DNA from: Hyphomicrobium sulfonivorans
Lineage (GTDB): Bacteria; Pseudomonadota; Alphaproteobacteria; Rhizobiales; Hyphomicrobiaceae
Reading direction: 5' to 3'
Assembly (NCBI RefSeq): GCF_013306565.1
Contig: NZ_PZPO01000001.1
Location: forward strand, 1,054,001 to 1,118,000
Length of the DNA stretch: 64,000 bases
Made by a program: the position numbers and the translations under genes. The first letter of the stretch is position 1. Each line of letters opens with the position of its first letter. Under the pieces are notes generated by a model, which was not told the DNA's origin, ran no database searches, and worked only from the letters and a program-made list of their open reading frames with translations. Shown here one piece after another: positions 19,825 to 29,320 of the stretch.

Positions 19825-20394
19825 TTACTTCGGAGCGCGCTTGGCGAGGATGCGCTGCAGCGTGCGCCGATGCATATTCAAACGGCGAGCCGTTTCGGAC
19901 ACGTTGCGGTTGCACAGCTCGTAAACGCGCTGAATGTGTTCCCAACGGACGCGGTCTGCCGACATCGGGTTCTCTGGCGGCGGCGCCTTGTCGTCGGACG
20001 GAGCCAGCAGCGCGTCGGTCACATCGTCGGCGTCGGCCGGCTTGGCGAGATAATCGACCGCGCCCAGCTTAACGGCGGTGACAGCGGTTGCGATGTTGCC
20101 ATAGCCGGTGAGCACGATCGCGCGGGCATCCGGGCGAGCCCGGGCAAGCTCGGCGATGACCTCAAGGCCGTTGCCATCCTCAAGACGCATGTCGACGACG
20201 GCGAAGGCCGGCGCACGTTCGCGTATGAGATCGATGCCTTCCGTTATCGAATGGGCACCGCGCACTTCAAAGCCGCGCAGCTCCATCGCACGCACGAGCC
20301 GCTGCGCAAATGCGCGGTCGTCATCGACAACGATAAGCGAGCGATCTTCGGGCAGTTCGTCCTGTCGGAAGGAGAGATCTTCTGATTCGTCCAT
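19825..20394 (-). CDS. regA: RegA/ActR/PrrA redox response regulator
   Basis: Global redox response regulator that in relatives controls photosynthesis, CO2 fixation, nitrogen fixation and respiration genes. 189 residues: receiver domain with acidic pocket (VVDDD), phospho-acceptor Asp in FAVVDMRLEDGNG and Lys in YLAKPAD, then a proline linker (PPPEN) and the Fis-type helix-turn-helix NVSETARRLNMHRRTLQRILAKR, which is nearly invariant in this family. The ATG at 20394 has a perfect GGAGG site 5 bases upstream, so the longer frame from 20442 is rejected. It lies 245 bp downstream of its kinase regB on the same strand. Confidence 0.95.
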   Translation of the reverse strand: MDESEDLSFRQDELPEDRSLIVVDDDRAFAQRLVRAMELRGFEVRGAHSITEGIDLIRERAPAFAVVDMRLEDGNGLEVIAELARARPDARAIVLTGYGNIATAVTAVKLGAVDYLAKPADADDVTDALLAPSDDKAPPPENPMSADRVRWEHIQRVYELCNRNVSETARRLNMHRRTLQRILAKRAPK

Positions 20395-20639
20395 TTTTCC
20401 TCCGGCCAATCCGGAATCGGATGCAGCGTGTTTCGCCTCCACGAACGCCTCCTACGCATAACTCTAGGCAGATTCGATCGGGCCGCCTTGGCGATTTGGA
20501 CGGCCCACGGGGGAGTGTTACTCCAACTATAGCTTGTAAAGTCGCACCTTGTCGCAGGTCTGTCAGCCGGAAGATAGCTTTTTCGTCAACGCAGCATTAT
20601 CTGCGACACTTTTTTTCCGGTTTCAGGTGCGCGCATTTC

Positions 20640-22073
20640 CTATTGGTTGAGGATAAACGTGCGCGGCCAACTCACGGTGACAACCGCGCCAGTCTCGCCG
20701 CCGGAGCGGTTCGCGAGGCTGACGGTGGCGCCGGAGCGCTCCAGCAGCGTCTTGGCGATGAAGAAGCCCAGACCCAGACCGGTTGAATCCTCGTCCAGAA
20801 GTCCGTCGCTCATTTCCGCTGGCCGAGTGGTGACGTATGGCTCGCCGATGCTGTCCATGATCTCGGCGCGGAATCCCGGCCCGTCATCGGCAATGGTCAC
20901 AATCAGCCCGGAATTGCTCCATTTGGCGGTGACGTCCACCTTCGATTTCGCGAATTCTGTGGCGTTTTCGATGATATTGCCCAGCCCGTAGATGATGCCG
21001 GGACGGCGCTCGATCTCCGCCAGACGGTGGCTTGCTGGCTTGCTTCCATCGGCCGGCCCGGCCTGCACGTTGATGGCGATGGCATCAGAAAAGTAGGGTT
21101 CTGCCGCCTCTTCCAGCATGACCCGCACACTCACGCGGGCGTACATCGGATCTTCTTCACCGGGATGGCGCGTCAGCTTCTGCAGGATCTCGCGGCAACG
21201 CAGTGCCTGCTGCTTCAGAAGTGCGATGTCCTCGATCAACGGATCGTCCGGCTTGAACGAACGCTCAAGCTCCTTTGTCACAAGCACGATGGTGGATAGT
21301 GGAGTGCCAAGCTCATGCGCCGCCGCTGCTGCCAGACCATCCAGCGCATGCAGCTTCTGCTCGCGTGCCAGCACGATGTCTGTCGCGGTGAGTGCGGCCG
21401 ACATCTGCCGGCCCTCTTTCGTCAGCCGCCACGCATAGAATGCGATGAAGGTGGTTGAGACACACAGCGCTGCGAATGAACCCAGCTTGTAAATCAGCGG
21501 CAGCTCAAGCTCGATGCCCGGATACCAGGGCAGCGGTTCATGCGCGACGACCAGAAACGCTGCCGACAAAAGCGCCAGAATGCCAAGCGCGATGGTGTTC
21601 CGCAGTGGCAAGGTGGCGGCCGAAACGGTGACCGGAGCAACCATCAGCATGGTGAACGGATTGTCCATGCCGCCGGTCAAAAACAGCAACGCGGCGAGCT
21701 GCAGGATGTCATAGGCGAGCAGCGCGGTTGCGTAGCGGATGCTGAGGCGGTGCCGCGTCGGGTACCACACCGCGAGGAACACGTTGAGCCACGCTGAAAG
21801 CGCGATAACCGTGAGGCAGGCCCCGATCGGAACATAAAAGCCCAGCCCAAACGCCACGAACGAAAGTGCGGCGAACTGGCCAAGCACGGCGATCCAGCGC
21901 AGCCTTATGATGGTTTGCAGGCGCAGGCGATTGTTGACCGGGTCCGCGAGAACGCGTTGGTTTTTCCGTTTCTTGGGACGGTCGAGAAGGTTCACGATCA
22001 CCGGATGGCCTCGTATGCGCGGAACACTGGCTGCGTTCGGGTGCGCTAAGCTAGCATGGATTGGCGCTTTCAC
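20640..22073 (-). CDS. regB: RegB/ActS/PrrB redox-sensing histidine kinase
   Basis: Membrane sensor kinase of the RegBA system. 477 residues with about six membrane helices in the first 240 residues. Between two of them is GGMDNPF, the GGxxNPF quinone-binding heptapeptide of RegB. The H-box is AAAHELGTPLSTIV. The conserved redox-active cysteine is present in QALRCREILQKL after the H-box. The N, G1 (DDGPGF) and G2 (GLGLGFFIAKTLLERSG) boxes follow. The N-terminal 20 or so residues are uncertain because the start overlaps the divergent gene; a start closer to residue 25 is possible. Confidence 0.94.
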   Translation of the reverse strand: MKAPIHASLAHPNAASVPRIRGHPVIVNLLDRPKKRKNQRVLADPVNNRLRLQTIIRLRWIAVLGQFAALSFVAFGLGFYVPIGACLTVIALSAWLNVFLAVWYPTRHRLSIRYATALLAYDILQLAALLFLTGGMDNPFTMLMVAPVTVSAATLPLRNTIALGILALLSAAFLVVAHEPLPWYPGIELELPLIYKLGSFAALCVSTTFIAFYAWRLTKEGRQMSAALTATDIVLAREQKLHALDGLAAAAAHELGTPLSTIVLVTKELERSFKPDDPLIEDIALLKQQALRCREILQKLTRHPGEEDPMYARVSVRVMLEEAAEPYFSDAIAINVQAGPADGSKPASHRLAEIERRPGIIYGLGNIIENATEFAKSKVDVTAKWSNSGLIVTIADDGPGFRAEIMDSIGEPYVTTRPAEMSDGLLDEDSTGLGLGFFIAKTLLERSGATVSLANRSGGETGAVVTVSWPRTFILNQ

Positions 22074-22121
22074 GCGCCGCTGAGGTGCGGGACGGTGGCG
22101 CCAGATTCCCCCGATATACCG

Positions 22122-22625
22122 ATGGCCTTAATGGAGCGCCAACTTTTATCGATTGCCCGCCGCGCCCGCAGCTTCATGGCGCCGGTTTGGCTGGAGTGGC
22201 ACCAAGCACGGGGAGGCCAGCCACCAACGGTCGCTTCGCGGCACACGTGCGGGCGGACCAGCCTTTTTATGGTCGAAGTGTTGCGTCATCGGGGGCTGCC
22301 CGCTACGTGGATGTCGGGCACGCCGCGCCTCGATGAGGCCGGGCCAGAGCTTGGCCCGTTCGGCTTCTTTGATGGTTCGCGCTGGCAGGCCCACGCCTGG
22401 GTGATGTGCGGCGGCATGATTGTCGATATCACTGCGGATCAGTTCGGCGCTGACGATGTAATCGTCACGCTGCAAAATGACCCTCGCTACAGGGCCGGAG
22501 CACGCAATACGCCAGCAGGTGATACGGCGTTGCCGCAGTTCGTGGCGGCGCGGCGCATTGCCGTCGATGCGATCTGGCCACGATGGCTTAGCTATTGCGC
22601 CAGCGGTCCAGGGCCGAGCGTGTAA
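22122..22625 (+). CDS. Small protein with transglutaminase-like Cys-His-Asp pattern
   Basis: About 167 residues. A cysteine heads a hydrophobic helix (HTCGRTSLFMVEVL), followed about 45 residues later by QAHAWVMCGGMIVDITADQF, which supplies a histidine and aspartates in the order Cys-His-Asp of transglutaminase-like and papain-like folds. I do not recognise a named family and infer no substrate. It lies divergent from regB and just ahead of the SenC gene. The ATG at 22122 is chosen to avoid overlap with regB; an ATG at 22131 is equally possible and neither has a good ribosome site. Confidence 0.6.
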   Translation: MALMERQLLSIARRARSFMAPVWLEWHQARGGQPPTVASRHTCGRTSLFMVEVLRHRGLPATWMSGTPRLDEAGPELGPFGFFDGSRWQAHAWVMCGGMIVDITADQFGADDVIVTLQNDPRYRAGARNTPAGDTALPQFVAARRIAVDAIWPRWLSYCASGPGPSV

Positions 22626-22708
22626 CGTGACGCGCCGCTCCATTGGCAATACGTTGCGCAGCGTTCGCTTACGGCTTAAGTGCCATGGTGCAGATGGGAG
22701 CTCTCGGA

Positions 22709-23308
22709 ATGCGTTCAAAGCTTATCGGCAGTATTGCGATCGGCCTGTTGCTGGGCGGTCTGGGTGCATTGGCGATCTTCAATAATGCCGGCGACAAGGC
22801 AGGCACGACCCAGAGCGGAGCGGCGTTGATCGGCGGTCCGTTCCAACTTACCGACACAACGGGCAAGGCTGTCACCGACGAAGATTTTCGCGGCCGCCAC
22901 ATGCTGGTGTTCTTTGGCTTCACCAATTGTCCGGACATCTGTCCGGCAGGTTTGCAGCTCATCGGCGCAGCTCTCGATAAGCTTGGCGACAAGGCCGACA
23001 AGGTTGTGCCGATTTTCGTGAGCGTCGATCCAGAACGCGATACGCCGCAGAAACTGGCTATTTACGTGAAGAATTTTGATAACCGCGTTGTGGGATTGAC
23101 CGGCACGCCGGAGCAGATTGACGCCATCGCGAAAGCCTACCGCGTGTTTTTTGAAAAGACTCCGAACGCATCGGCGCCGAACGAATACGGCATTAATCAC
23201 ACGTCGATTATCTATCTCATGGGGCCGGACGGTAAGTACGTTGACCACTTCACGCCGATGACCGGCATTGATGCGATGGTCGAGAAGCTTGACAAGCGGC
23301 TCGGATAA
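22709..23308 (+). CDS. senC: SCO1/SenC family copper chaperone
   Basis: Membrane-anchored periplasmic thioredoxin-fold protein that helps assemble the CuA centre of cytochrome oxidase. 199 residues: an N-terminal signal anchor (LIGSIAIGLLLGGLGALAIF), the CPDIC copper/redox motif near residue 74 preceded by FFGFTN, FVSVDPERDTP, and the copper-ligand His in YGINHTSIIYL. The ATG at 22709 follows GGGAG. SenC/PrrC genes are classic neighbours of regB/regA, and the arrangement here is close to that synteny. Confidence 0.94.
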   Translation: MRSKLIGSIAIGLLLGGLGALAIFNNAGDKAGTTQSGAALIGGPFQLTDTTGKAVTDEDFRGRHMLVFFGFTNCPDICPAGLQLIGAALDKLGDKADKVVPIFVSVDPERDTPQKLAIYVKNFDNRVVGLTGTPEQIDAIAKAYRVFFEKTPNASAPNEYGINHTSIIYLMGPDGKYVDHFTPMTGIDAMVEKLDKRLG

Positions 23309-23490
23309 CGGCCAGCTTCAAGCGTCGTCGAGGCCACACAATCACCACATCGTCGGCGCGATCTGGTTTTGCTGCTGGCGGGACACTCAAATTTCGATTA
23401 GGTCAGATTCAGTCTGCAGCGAGCTGCTAACGTTCGGCGGTTCTCGGCAGGTGTTCCGACCAGCCGTTACGTTGCACTAGGGGGAAGTCG

Positions 23491-24237
23491 GTGCGGAATT
23501 TCGTCAAGGGGGATTCATTGAATCGTCCGCGCATCGATGAACTCGATTGCCCGGTTGAAGTCAGGCGTCACCCAGGTGCGCGCCGTTTGACGTTGCGCGT
23601 CAGTCGCACACGTCGCGCCGTTATCGTGACAATGCCGGTTCAATGCGATCTCGGTGAAGCCGGCACGTTTCTCAATCGCAACATTGAATGGGTGCGTGAG
23701 CGTTTAAGCTCCATCCCGCAGCCTGTTCCATTCGCACATGGTGCGCTTGTGCCGTTGCGCGGCGAATATCATTCACTCGTGTTCACGGGCCAGCGCGCAG
23801 TGGGCGGTGTCGTGCAGGTGGTGCAAGGCCCGACAATGCCGGAGCTGCATGTTGCAGGGCAGGTTGAGCACGCGCCGCGGCGTCTGCGCGATTGGCTCTC
23901 CGGTGAAGCGCGTCGTGATCTCGATGAGCGCGTGCAGGTGCATACGCGTGCGCTAGGTCTGGCGGCGAAACGCATTGCTATTCGCGATCAGGCCACGCGC
24001 TGGGGGTCATGCTCGACAACGGGCGTGCTGTCGTTTTCCTGGCGTCTCATTCTCGCACCAACGCGTGTGCTCGACTATGTCGCCGCCCACGAGGTTGCGC
24101 ATCTGGCTGAGATGAATCACGGGCCGAAGTTCTGGGCGCTGGTTGAGCAGCTCATTCCGGCAATGAAGGAAGACAAGCGCTGGCTGCAGGTCTATGGCCT
24201 CGATCTGCATCGCTACGGCTCCAGCGAAACCGACTGA
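23491..24237 (+). CDS. DUF45/YgjP-type zinc metallopeptidase (M48-like)
   Basis: 248 residues. The N-terminal half has VRRHPGARRLTLRVSR and VIVTMP, typical of the YgjP/DUF45 family. The C-terminal half has RWGSCS, LSFSWRLILAP and the zinc-binding HEVAHLAEMNHGPKFW near residue 200 (HExxH plus downstream His). The function of the family is poorly known. The GTG at 23491 has a GGGGGAAG ribosome site; a TTG at 23518 preceded by AAGGGGG is a rival start. Confidence 0.85.
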   Translation: MRNFVKGDSLNRPRIDELDCPVEVRRHPGARRLTLRVSRTRRAVIVTMPVQCDLGEAGTFLNRNIEWVRERLSSIPQPVPFAHGALVPLRGEYHSLVFTGQRAVGGVVQVVQGPTMPELHVAGQVEHAPRRLRDWLSGEARRDLDERVQVHTRALGLAAKRIAIRDQATRWGSCSTTGVLSFSWRLILAPTRVLDYVAAHEVAHLAEMNHGPKFWALVEQLIPAMKEDKRWLQVYGLDLHRYGSSETD

Positions 24238-24342
24238 TTGTAGTGGCGTCGCGCCGCTCTCAGTTGCGCCGGATTTTCACGCATCACCCTTCAGGTGCAA
24301 AGCACCGCAGCGCATGCTCCGTTTGTCAGCGTGCGCCTGCGC

Positions 24343-26343
24343 TTATCGCGCGCCATCACCAATGGATGCTGTATCCGGCGTCGTGACGCTGTCGGTATCC
24401 AGTGCGCGCGCGATGAAGTCTTCGGCAGTGCGTTCGGATGGATAGTCGTCGCTGTCGGGCGGCGTTGACGCTTGCGGCAATGCAGGTCGCGGCGTTGCTT
24501 GCGCCACTGGCTGCTGCGCGTGCGGGGCTCGAATGGGAGCTGACGGCCCCATCATGATGTGGCGCCAGATCTCTGCGGGAAGGCTGCCGCCAACAACGCG
24601 ATTCATCGTGCTGCCGTCATCGTTGCCGGTCCACACGCCCGCGATGAGGCGATCGCTGTAGCCGATGAACCAGGCGTCACGGAAGCCTTGCGACGTGCCG
24701 GTCTTGCCCGCCGCCGATCCATTCGGAAGCGCTGCGCGCCGGCCGGTGCCTTCGTTCAACGCTGTCGTCAGCATATCGTCCATATAGCGCGTGTGTGCAG
24801 GCGCGATCACTGGCTGGCGCGGTTGCGGCTGGTGCGAAAACAGCACCTTGCCCTTCAGGCTGCTGACGCGGCGGATGACATAGGGCTCGGTGGCGTGGCC
24901 GCCATTTGCAAACGGGTTGTAAGCATTGGTCAGCTCAAGCAGCGACACTTCCGATGTGCCGAGCGAGATAGTTGCATCGCGCGCCAGCGGCGAAGCAATG
25001 CCAAGCCGCTTCGCCAGCCGTATTACGCGTGCGGGGCCAACCTCAGCGGTCAGGCGTGCCGAAACAGAATTGATCGATTTGGCCAGCGCCGTACGCAACG
25101 GCATCTGGCCGAGGTATTCGCCGTTTTCGTTGCGCGGCGACCAACTGCCGATTGTGATCGGGATGTCGTTGACGATTGTATCCGGCGTGTAGCCAGCCTC
25201 CAGAGCGGCAAGATACACGAACGGCTTGAACGCTGATCCCGGCTGACGCATCGCCTTCACGGCGCGATTGAACTGCGTGTCGCTGTAAGAGCGGCCACCC
25301 ACAAGAGCGCGTACGGCACCATCGCGATCAAGCACGACAACGGCGGCTTCGCTGGCCTGCAATTCCTGTCCGCGCACGGCCAGATGTTCTTCGACGACGT
25401 TTGCAGCATTGGCCTGCAAAACCGGATCAAGCGTCGTTTCGACGACAAGGCCCGATGCTTCCGTCGCCAGCCCCATCACGAATGCAGGCGCCAGTCGCTC
25501 CATCACGTAATCTACAGCGTAGTCAGCACCGAGGGGCGCGGCGTGCTGCGAGCGTTTGAATGCGTCGGCAACCTCTTCAAGTGCCTGCCGCTCCTGCTCC
25601 TCCGTGATGAAGCCAATTTCCTCCATCTGCGACAGCACCAGCCGGGCGCGGGCGCGGGCAAAGCCGGGATTGGACAACGGCGAATAACGCGACGGAGCCT
25701 TCAGCAGTCCGGCCAGCATCGCCGATTCAGCGAGCGTCAGATCGCGCGCAGATTTTCTGAAGTAGCGGCGAGCGGCAGCATCGACGCCATAGGCGCCCGC
25801 GCCGAGATAAACCCGGTTGAGATAGAGCTCCATGATGTCTTGCTTCGACAGCCGGGATTCCAGCCAGAGCGCCAGCGTGAACTCTTCAAGCTTGCGGGAG
25901 AACGTACGATCGTGGCTGAGGTACAGGTTCTTTGCCAGCTGCTGGGTAAGCGTTGAGCCGCCCTGCACCGTGCGCCCCTTGCGCAGATTGATCACAACCG
26001 CACGCGCCATGCCGATTGGGTCGACGCCATGATGGTCGTAGAAGCGCTGATCTTCGGTGGCGACTACTGCATCGCTGACGTAGCGCGGCAGCAGATCAAG
26101 CGGAACGTAGTCATCGCCGCCGCCGCGCTCGCTGATGACTGTGCCATCGGCAGCCAGCACGCGCACATAGGGCGTGTTCTTCTTGGGGCGCAGCGTCAGC
26201 GGATCGGGGTAGATGACCGAATAGTAGATCATCAGGCCGGCGATCGAGGCGATTGCGAAAGCCAGGCCATAGAGCGGCGCAACCAGCAGCACGCGCTTCA
26301 TGGAGGAGCGCTTAGGTTTAGCCGATGACGAAAAAAGGCCCAT
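24343..26343 (-). CDS. Class A penicillin-binding protein (PBP1A-like)
   Basis: Bifunctional peptidoglycan synthase in the inner membrane. 666 residues: a membrane anchor at about 18-42, then the glycosyltransferase domain with VVATEDQRFYDHHGVD (catalytic Glu), GGSTLTQQLAKN, RKLEEFTLALWLE and LNRVYLG. The transpeptidase domain follows with the active serine in GSAFKP (SxxK), SINS (SxN) and AGKTGTSQ (KTG). All catalytic boxes are present. The C-terminal Pro/Gln-rich tail of about 60 residues is variable. It could be PBP1A, 1C or 2D type, so no symbol is given. Confidence 0.92.
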   Translation of the reverse strand: MGLFSSSAKPKRSSMKRVLLVAPLYGLAFAIASIAGLMIYYSVIYPDPLTLRPKKNTPYVRVLAADGTVISERGGGDDYVPLDLLPRYVSDAVVATEDQRFYDHHGVDPIGMARAVVINLRKGRTVQGGSTLTQQLAKNLYLSHDRTFSRKLEEFTLALWLESRLSKQDIMELYLNRVYLGAGAYGVDAAARRYFRKSARDLTLAESAMLAGLLKAPSRYSPLSNPGFARARARLVLSQMEEIGFITEEQERQALEEVADAFKRSQHAAPLGADYAVDYVMERLAPAFVMGLATEASGLVVETTLDPVLQANAANVVEEHLAVRGQELQASEAAVVVLDRDGAVRALVGGRSYSDTQFNRAVKAMRQPGSAFKPFVYLAALEAGYTPDTIVNDIPITIGSWSPRNENGEYLGQMPLRTALAKSINSVSARLTAEVGPARVIRLAKRLGIASPLARDATISLGTSEVSLLELTNAYNPFANGGHATEPYVIRRVSSLKGKVLFSHQPQPRQPVIAPAHTRYMDDMLTTALNEGTGRRAALPNGSAAGKTGTSQGFRDAWFIGYSDRLIAGVWTGNDDGSTMNRVVGGSLPAEIWRHIMMGPSAPIRAPHAQQPVAQATPRPALPQASTPPDSDDYPSERTAEDFIARALDTDSVTTPDTASIGDGAR

Positions 26344-26898
26344 TGTCAGGCCCTAGCCCCCGTTAACAAAATTTTGCTGAATGATGCAGATGCCGCGCAT
26401 CTGCGGGCCAATCTACTCTTATCACATCTAAGGTGCAGTAAACCTTGCCGTCGCATGGTCAAATAGACCTCGCTTCGGCGTGATTGCGCTGACTGCCTGC
26501 GTGAAATGCGCGAAGATTCTACCGACAACACGTCGCGAAGCCGGCCCAATAGCTTGCTGGTCAGGATTGACGTAGAAACAGTTTGGCAGTTCGCGACCCG
26601 GCGCAAAGGTTCGCATGCGGCTGCTGCACCGGGTGTGCGCGCCAGCAAGTTCCGGCGTAAAAATGCAAACGAATGAAAGCGTTGCCGCCTGTGGTGGCTC
26701 GCAAAGTCAGAATTTCTGCGCAGCAACGTTGGACCTCCGCAAGGGGACGGCGCGACCGCATCACGCGTAGACTAGCAGGCCCTGCGCCGCGTTGAAACCC
26801 ATGCTTCCGCATACGCAGGTTTGCCCACATTGCACCCGCTGTGCCTCCGCTGGCGCAGGGTTCGGCGGGCTTCATGGCCTGCCTGCGGCGAGGCTATG
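26344..26898. other. Intergenic region without a supported gene
   Basis: About 555 bp between the PBP gene and ppk2. Open frames on the minus strand here (26346-26726, 26561-26875) have irregular composition, no recognisable motif and no good ribosome site, and I do not support them. The stretch next to the PBP start is A/T-rich (around 26360-26375) and may hold its promoter. No known structured RNA is recognised. Confidence 0.5.
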
Positions 26899-27816
26899 TC
26901 AGGGCTGACGGTAATATTCACGCCCAATGCCTATGATTTTGGGATCCGGCGTGCCTACCGCTTTCGCGTCCTTGTCAGGATAGTCTGAGTGGAACAACAC
27001 CCAGCGGATCGTTTCCAGGCGCGCGCGGCGCTGATCGTTGGCGCGAACGATGATCCACGGCGCCAGTTCGCTGCTGGTGCGCGCGAAGATCTCATTCTGG
27101 GCGCGGGTGTAGTCGTCCCACTTGTCGATGGCGGCCAGATCGACATCGGTGATCTTCCAGCGCTTGAAAGGATTGTGGCGGCGCTCATGGAAGCGCACCA
27201 GCTGCATCTCGCGCCCGATGATCAGATGAAACTTGAACAGCTGGATACCGTCGCGCACGAGCAGCGCCTCAAAATCAGGGACGTCGCGCAGGAACTTTTC
27301 GGTCTGCTCTGGCGTGCAGAAATTCATCACGCGCTCGACGCCGGCGCGGTTGTACCAGGAGCGGTCGAACAGCACCATGTCGCCCGCCGTTGGAAAGTGA
27401 CGGACATAGCGCTGGAAATACCATTGCCCGCGCTCTTCCTCGTTTGGCTTCGACAATGCAACCGAGCGGGCATGGCGAGAGTTGAGCCGTTCCATAAAGC
27501 GGCGGATGCAACTTCCCTTGCCGGAGGCATCGCGGCCCTCGAACAGCGCAATAAACCGCTGCCCCTGCTGCTGGATGTGAGACTGCAGCTTCAGCAGCTC
27601 GAGCTGCAGCTCGGTCAGCTCTTCGCCGTAAGGCTTCTTCTTAAGTTCGCTGTCGTAGGGGAAGCCGCCCGATGTCAATGCGTGATCGGCAATCGCGGGC
27701 GGTAACACCGGATTGTTGATATCGAAGCTGCAGGCCAATTCGGCATCGTCGCTTGAAGAAGGGCTCGTTGCATCTTCCGAACCTTTGTTTTTGCCCTTGT
27801 TGCCGGCCTTAGCCAT
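26899..27816 (-). CDS. ppk2: Polyphosphate kinase 2
   Basis: Transfers phosphate between polyphosphate and nucleoside diphosphates. 305 residues from the ATG at 27816, preferred over the ATG at 27852 because a GGAGG site lies 7 bases upstream. A charged, low-complexity N-terminal tail of about 50 residues precedes the domain. The domain has Walker A FEGRDASGKGS, the lid region RHFPTAGDMVLFDRSWYNRAGVE and NPFKRWKITDVD, all diagnostic of PPK2. Divergent from phoR, which fits a phosphate-related role. Confidence 0.95.
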   Translation of the reverse strand: MAKAGNKGKNKGSEDATSPSSSDDAELACSFDINNPVLPPAIADHALTSGGFPYDSELKKKPYGEELTELQLELLKLQSHIQQQGQRFIALFEGRDASGKGSCIRRFMERLNSRHARSVALSKPNEEERGQWYFQRYVRHFPTAGDMVLFDRSWYNRAGVERVMNFCTPEQTEKFLRDVPDFEALLVRDGIQLFKFHLIIGREMQLVRFHERRHNPFKRWKITDVDLAAIDKWDDYTRAQNEIFARTSSELAPWIIVRANDQRRARLETIRWVLFHSDYPDKDAKAVGTPDPKIIGIGREYYRQP

Positions 27817-27879
27817 TCCGACCCTCCGTTTCAAATCGCTGTTGGCCGCCATGGTAAGCGATTTTGCACTAAGCGGCGC

Positions 27880-27886
27880 CTGTCAT
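27880..27886 (+). promoter_or_regulatory. Possible Pho-box half-site upstream of phoR
   Basis: CTGTCAT, the PhoB half-site heptamer, 75 bp upstream of the phoR start. The second half expected 11 bp away is not recognisable, so this is a weak call. Confidence 0.25.
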
Positions 27887-27961
27887 GATCAAGAGGTGTT
27901 ATGGTGCTAATGAAAGCGTTTTGTTGGCATCAACAAACACCTCTGGACTGAAGATAAAGCG

Positions 27962-29320
27962 ATGTCGATAGGATCGGGCTTCACGAGTATTCGGTGGGCA
28001 GAGCGCCGCGTCGAGGCGGAAGCGTGGCTGCGAGAGCGATGGGCGGCGGCAAAGCTTCGGCTTGCGCAGCGCACGATGCCGGTCGCGGCTGCGGCTATAA
28101 TCTTCATGATGTTGATGCTGACCGGATCGCTCAGCGGGCTCGCCGCGATTGGCGGGCTCGCCAGCATGTTGCTGGCCGCCGCCGTGTGGCCGCTGGACTG
28201 GTCCGGCGCTGACGCCCCCGGCGTTGAAGTTCCTGCCATCGCAGGGCGCCGGATTGGTGACGGAGAGCGTTCAGGCTGGCGTGCGGTGATCGACGCAATT
28301 CCAACCGCGGCTCTTGCTCTCGACGCCAACGGTGACCTGCTGCATCACAACAGGCTTGCAGCGGAGATGTTTCCCAAGATTCGCGATGGCGCTCCGATGA
28401 GCAAGATATCGCGCAGTCCCGATCTGCTGGTTGCAATCGATCAGCTTCTCGTCGGCTCTGAGGACCGCATCGATGTGGAGCTGGTCGATAGGGTGCCGGT
28501 CGAACGCCGCCTGGAGGCCACGGTTTCACGCTTGGCGCCGATCGATCGAGCTTCGCCGCCCCACGTGCTGGTTACTTTCCGCGACATGACGGAAGAAGAC
28601 CGGCTTGGTCAGATGCGTTCGGACTTTATCGCCAATGCAAGTCACGAACTGCGTACGCCGCTGGCGTCACTGCGCGGCTTTGTGGAAACGTTGCAAGGCC
28701 CAGCCCGCGAAGATGCGAACGCGCGCGAGCGGTTTTTGAAACTCATGGCCGTCCAGGCTGAACGCATGACGCGGTTGATCGACGATCTGCTTTCGCTCAG
28801 CCGCGTTGAAATGCGCGCGCACCTGCCTCCGCGTGGCATCGCGGAACTGAACGAAACCGCCTCGTACGTCTGCCAGTCGCTTGAGCCGATCGCTGAAGCG
28901 CAGCGCGCGACGGTCGTGCTGGTGAGCGATGTCGAAACTGCGCGCATCCGTGGCGACCGCGAAGAGATTGTGCAGGTGCTGCAGAACCTCATCCAGAACG
29001 CTATCAAGTATGGCCGCTCCGGAGGCACAATCGAGGTGCGGGTCGGACGGGAGGCGCGACCGGATGCGAGCGCCGCTCGAGTCTGGGTCAGCGTCACGGA
29101 TGAAGGTCATGGCATCGCGGCTGAGCATCTGCCGCGCCTGACCGAGCGGTTCTATCGTGTCAGCGCTATCTCCAGCCGGGAAAAGGGTGGAACGGGGCTT
29201 GGGCTTGCCATCGTCAAGCACATCCTCAACCGCCACCGGGCGGATCTGCGCATCAGCTCCAAGATCGGCGTCGGGTCGACATTCACGGCCAGCTTCGAGG
29301 AGCTGGGCGCCGGCGGCTAG
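27962..29320 (+). CDS. phoR: Phosphate regulon sensor histidine kinase PhoR
   Basis: Membrane histidine kinase that phosphorylates PhoB under phosphate limitation. 452 residues: two close membrane helices at about 38-75, a PAS domain (VIDAIPTAALALDANGDLLHHNRLAAEMF) at about 105-205, the H-box FIANASHELRTPLASLRGF near residue 225, N-box LIQNAIKYG, G-boxes DEGHGI and GTGLGLAIVKHIL. Co-directional with pst-phoU-phoB and separated from pstS by 413 bp, so probably transcribed on its own as well. Confidence 0.94.
   Translation: MSIGSGFTSIRWAERRVEAEAWLRERWAAAKLRLAQRTMPVAAAAIIFMMLMLTGSLSGLAAIGGLASMLLAAAVWPLDWSGADAPGVEVPAIAGRRIGDGERSGWRAVIDAIPTAALALDANGDLLHHNRLAAEMFPKIRDGAPMSKISRSPDLLVAIDQLLVGSEDRIDVELVDRVPVERRLEATVSRLAPIDRASPPHVLVTFRDMTEEDRLGQMRSDFIANASHELRTPLASLRGFVETLQGPAREDANARERFLKLMAVQAERMTRLIDDLLSLSRVEMRAHLPPRGIAELNETASYVCQSLEPIAEAQRATVVLVSDVETARIRGDREEIVQVLQNLIQNAIKYGRSGGTIEVRVGREARPDASAARVWVSVTDEGHGIAAEHLPRLTERFYRVSAISSREKGGTGLGLAIVKHILNRHRADLRISSKIGVGSTFTASFEELGAGG

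Noticed and set aside
26346-26875. Minus-strand frames between the PBP gene and ppk2
   Set aside because: Overlapping frames with Arg/Cys-rich composition, no motif and no ribosome site; treated as non-coding.
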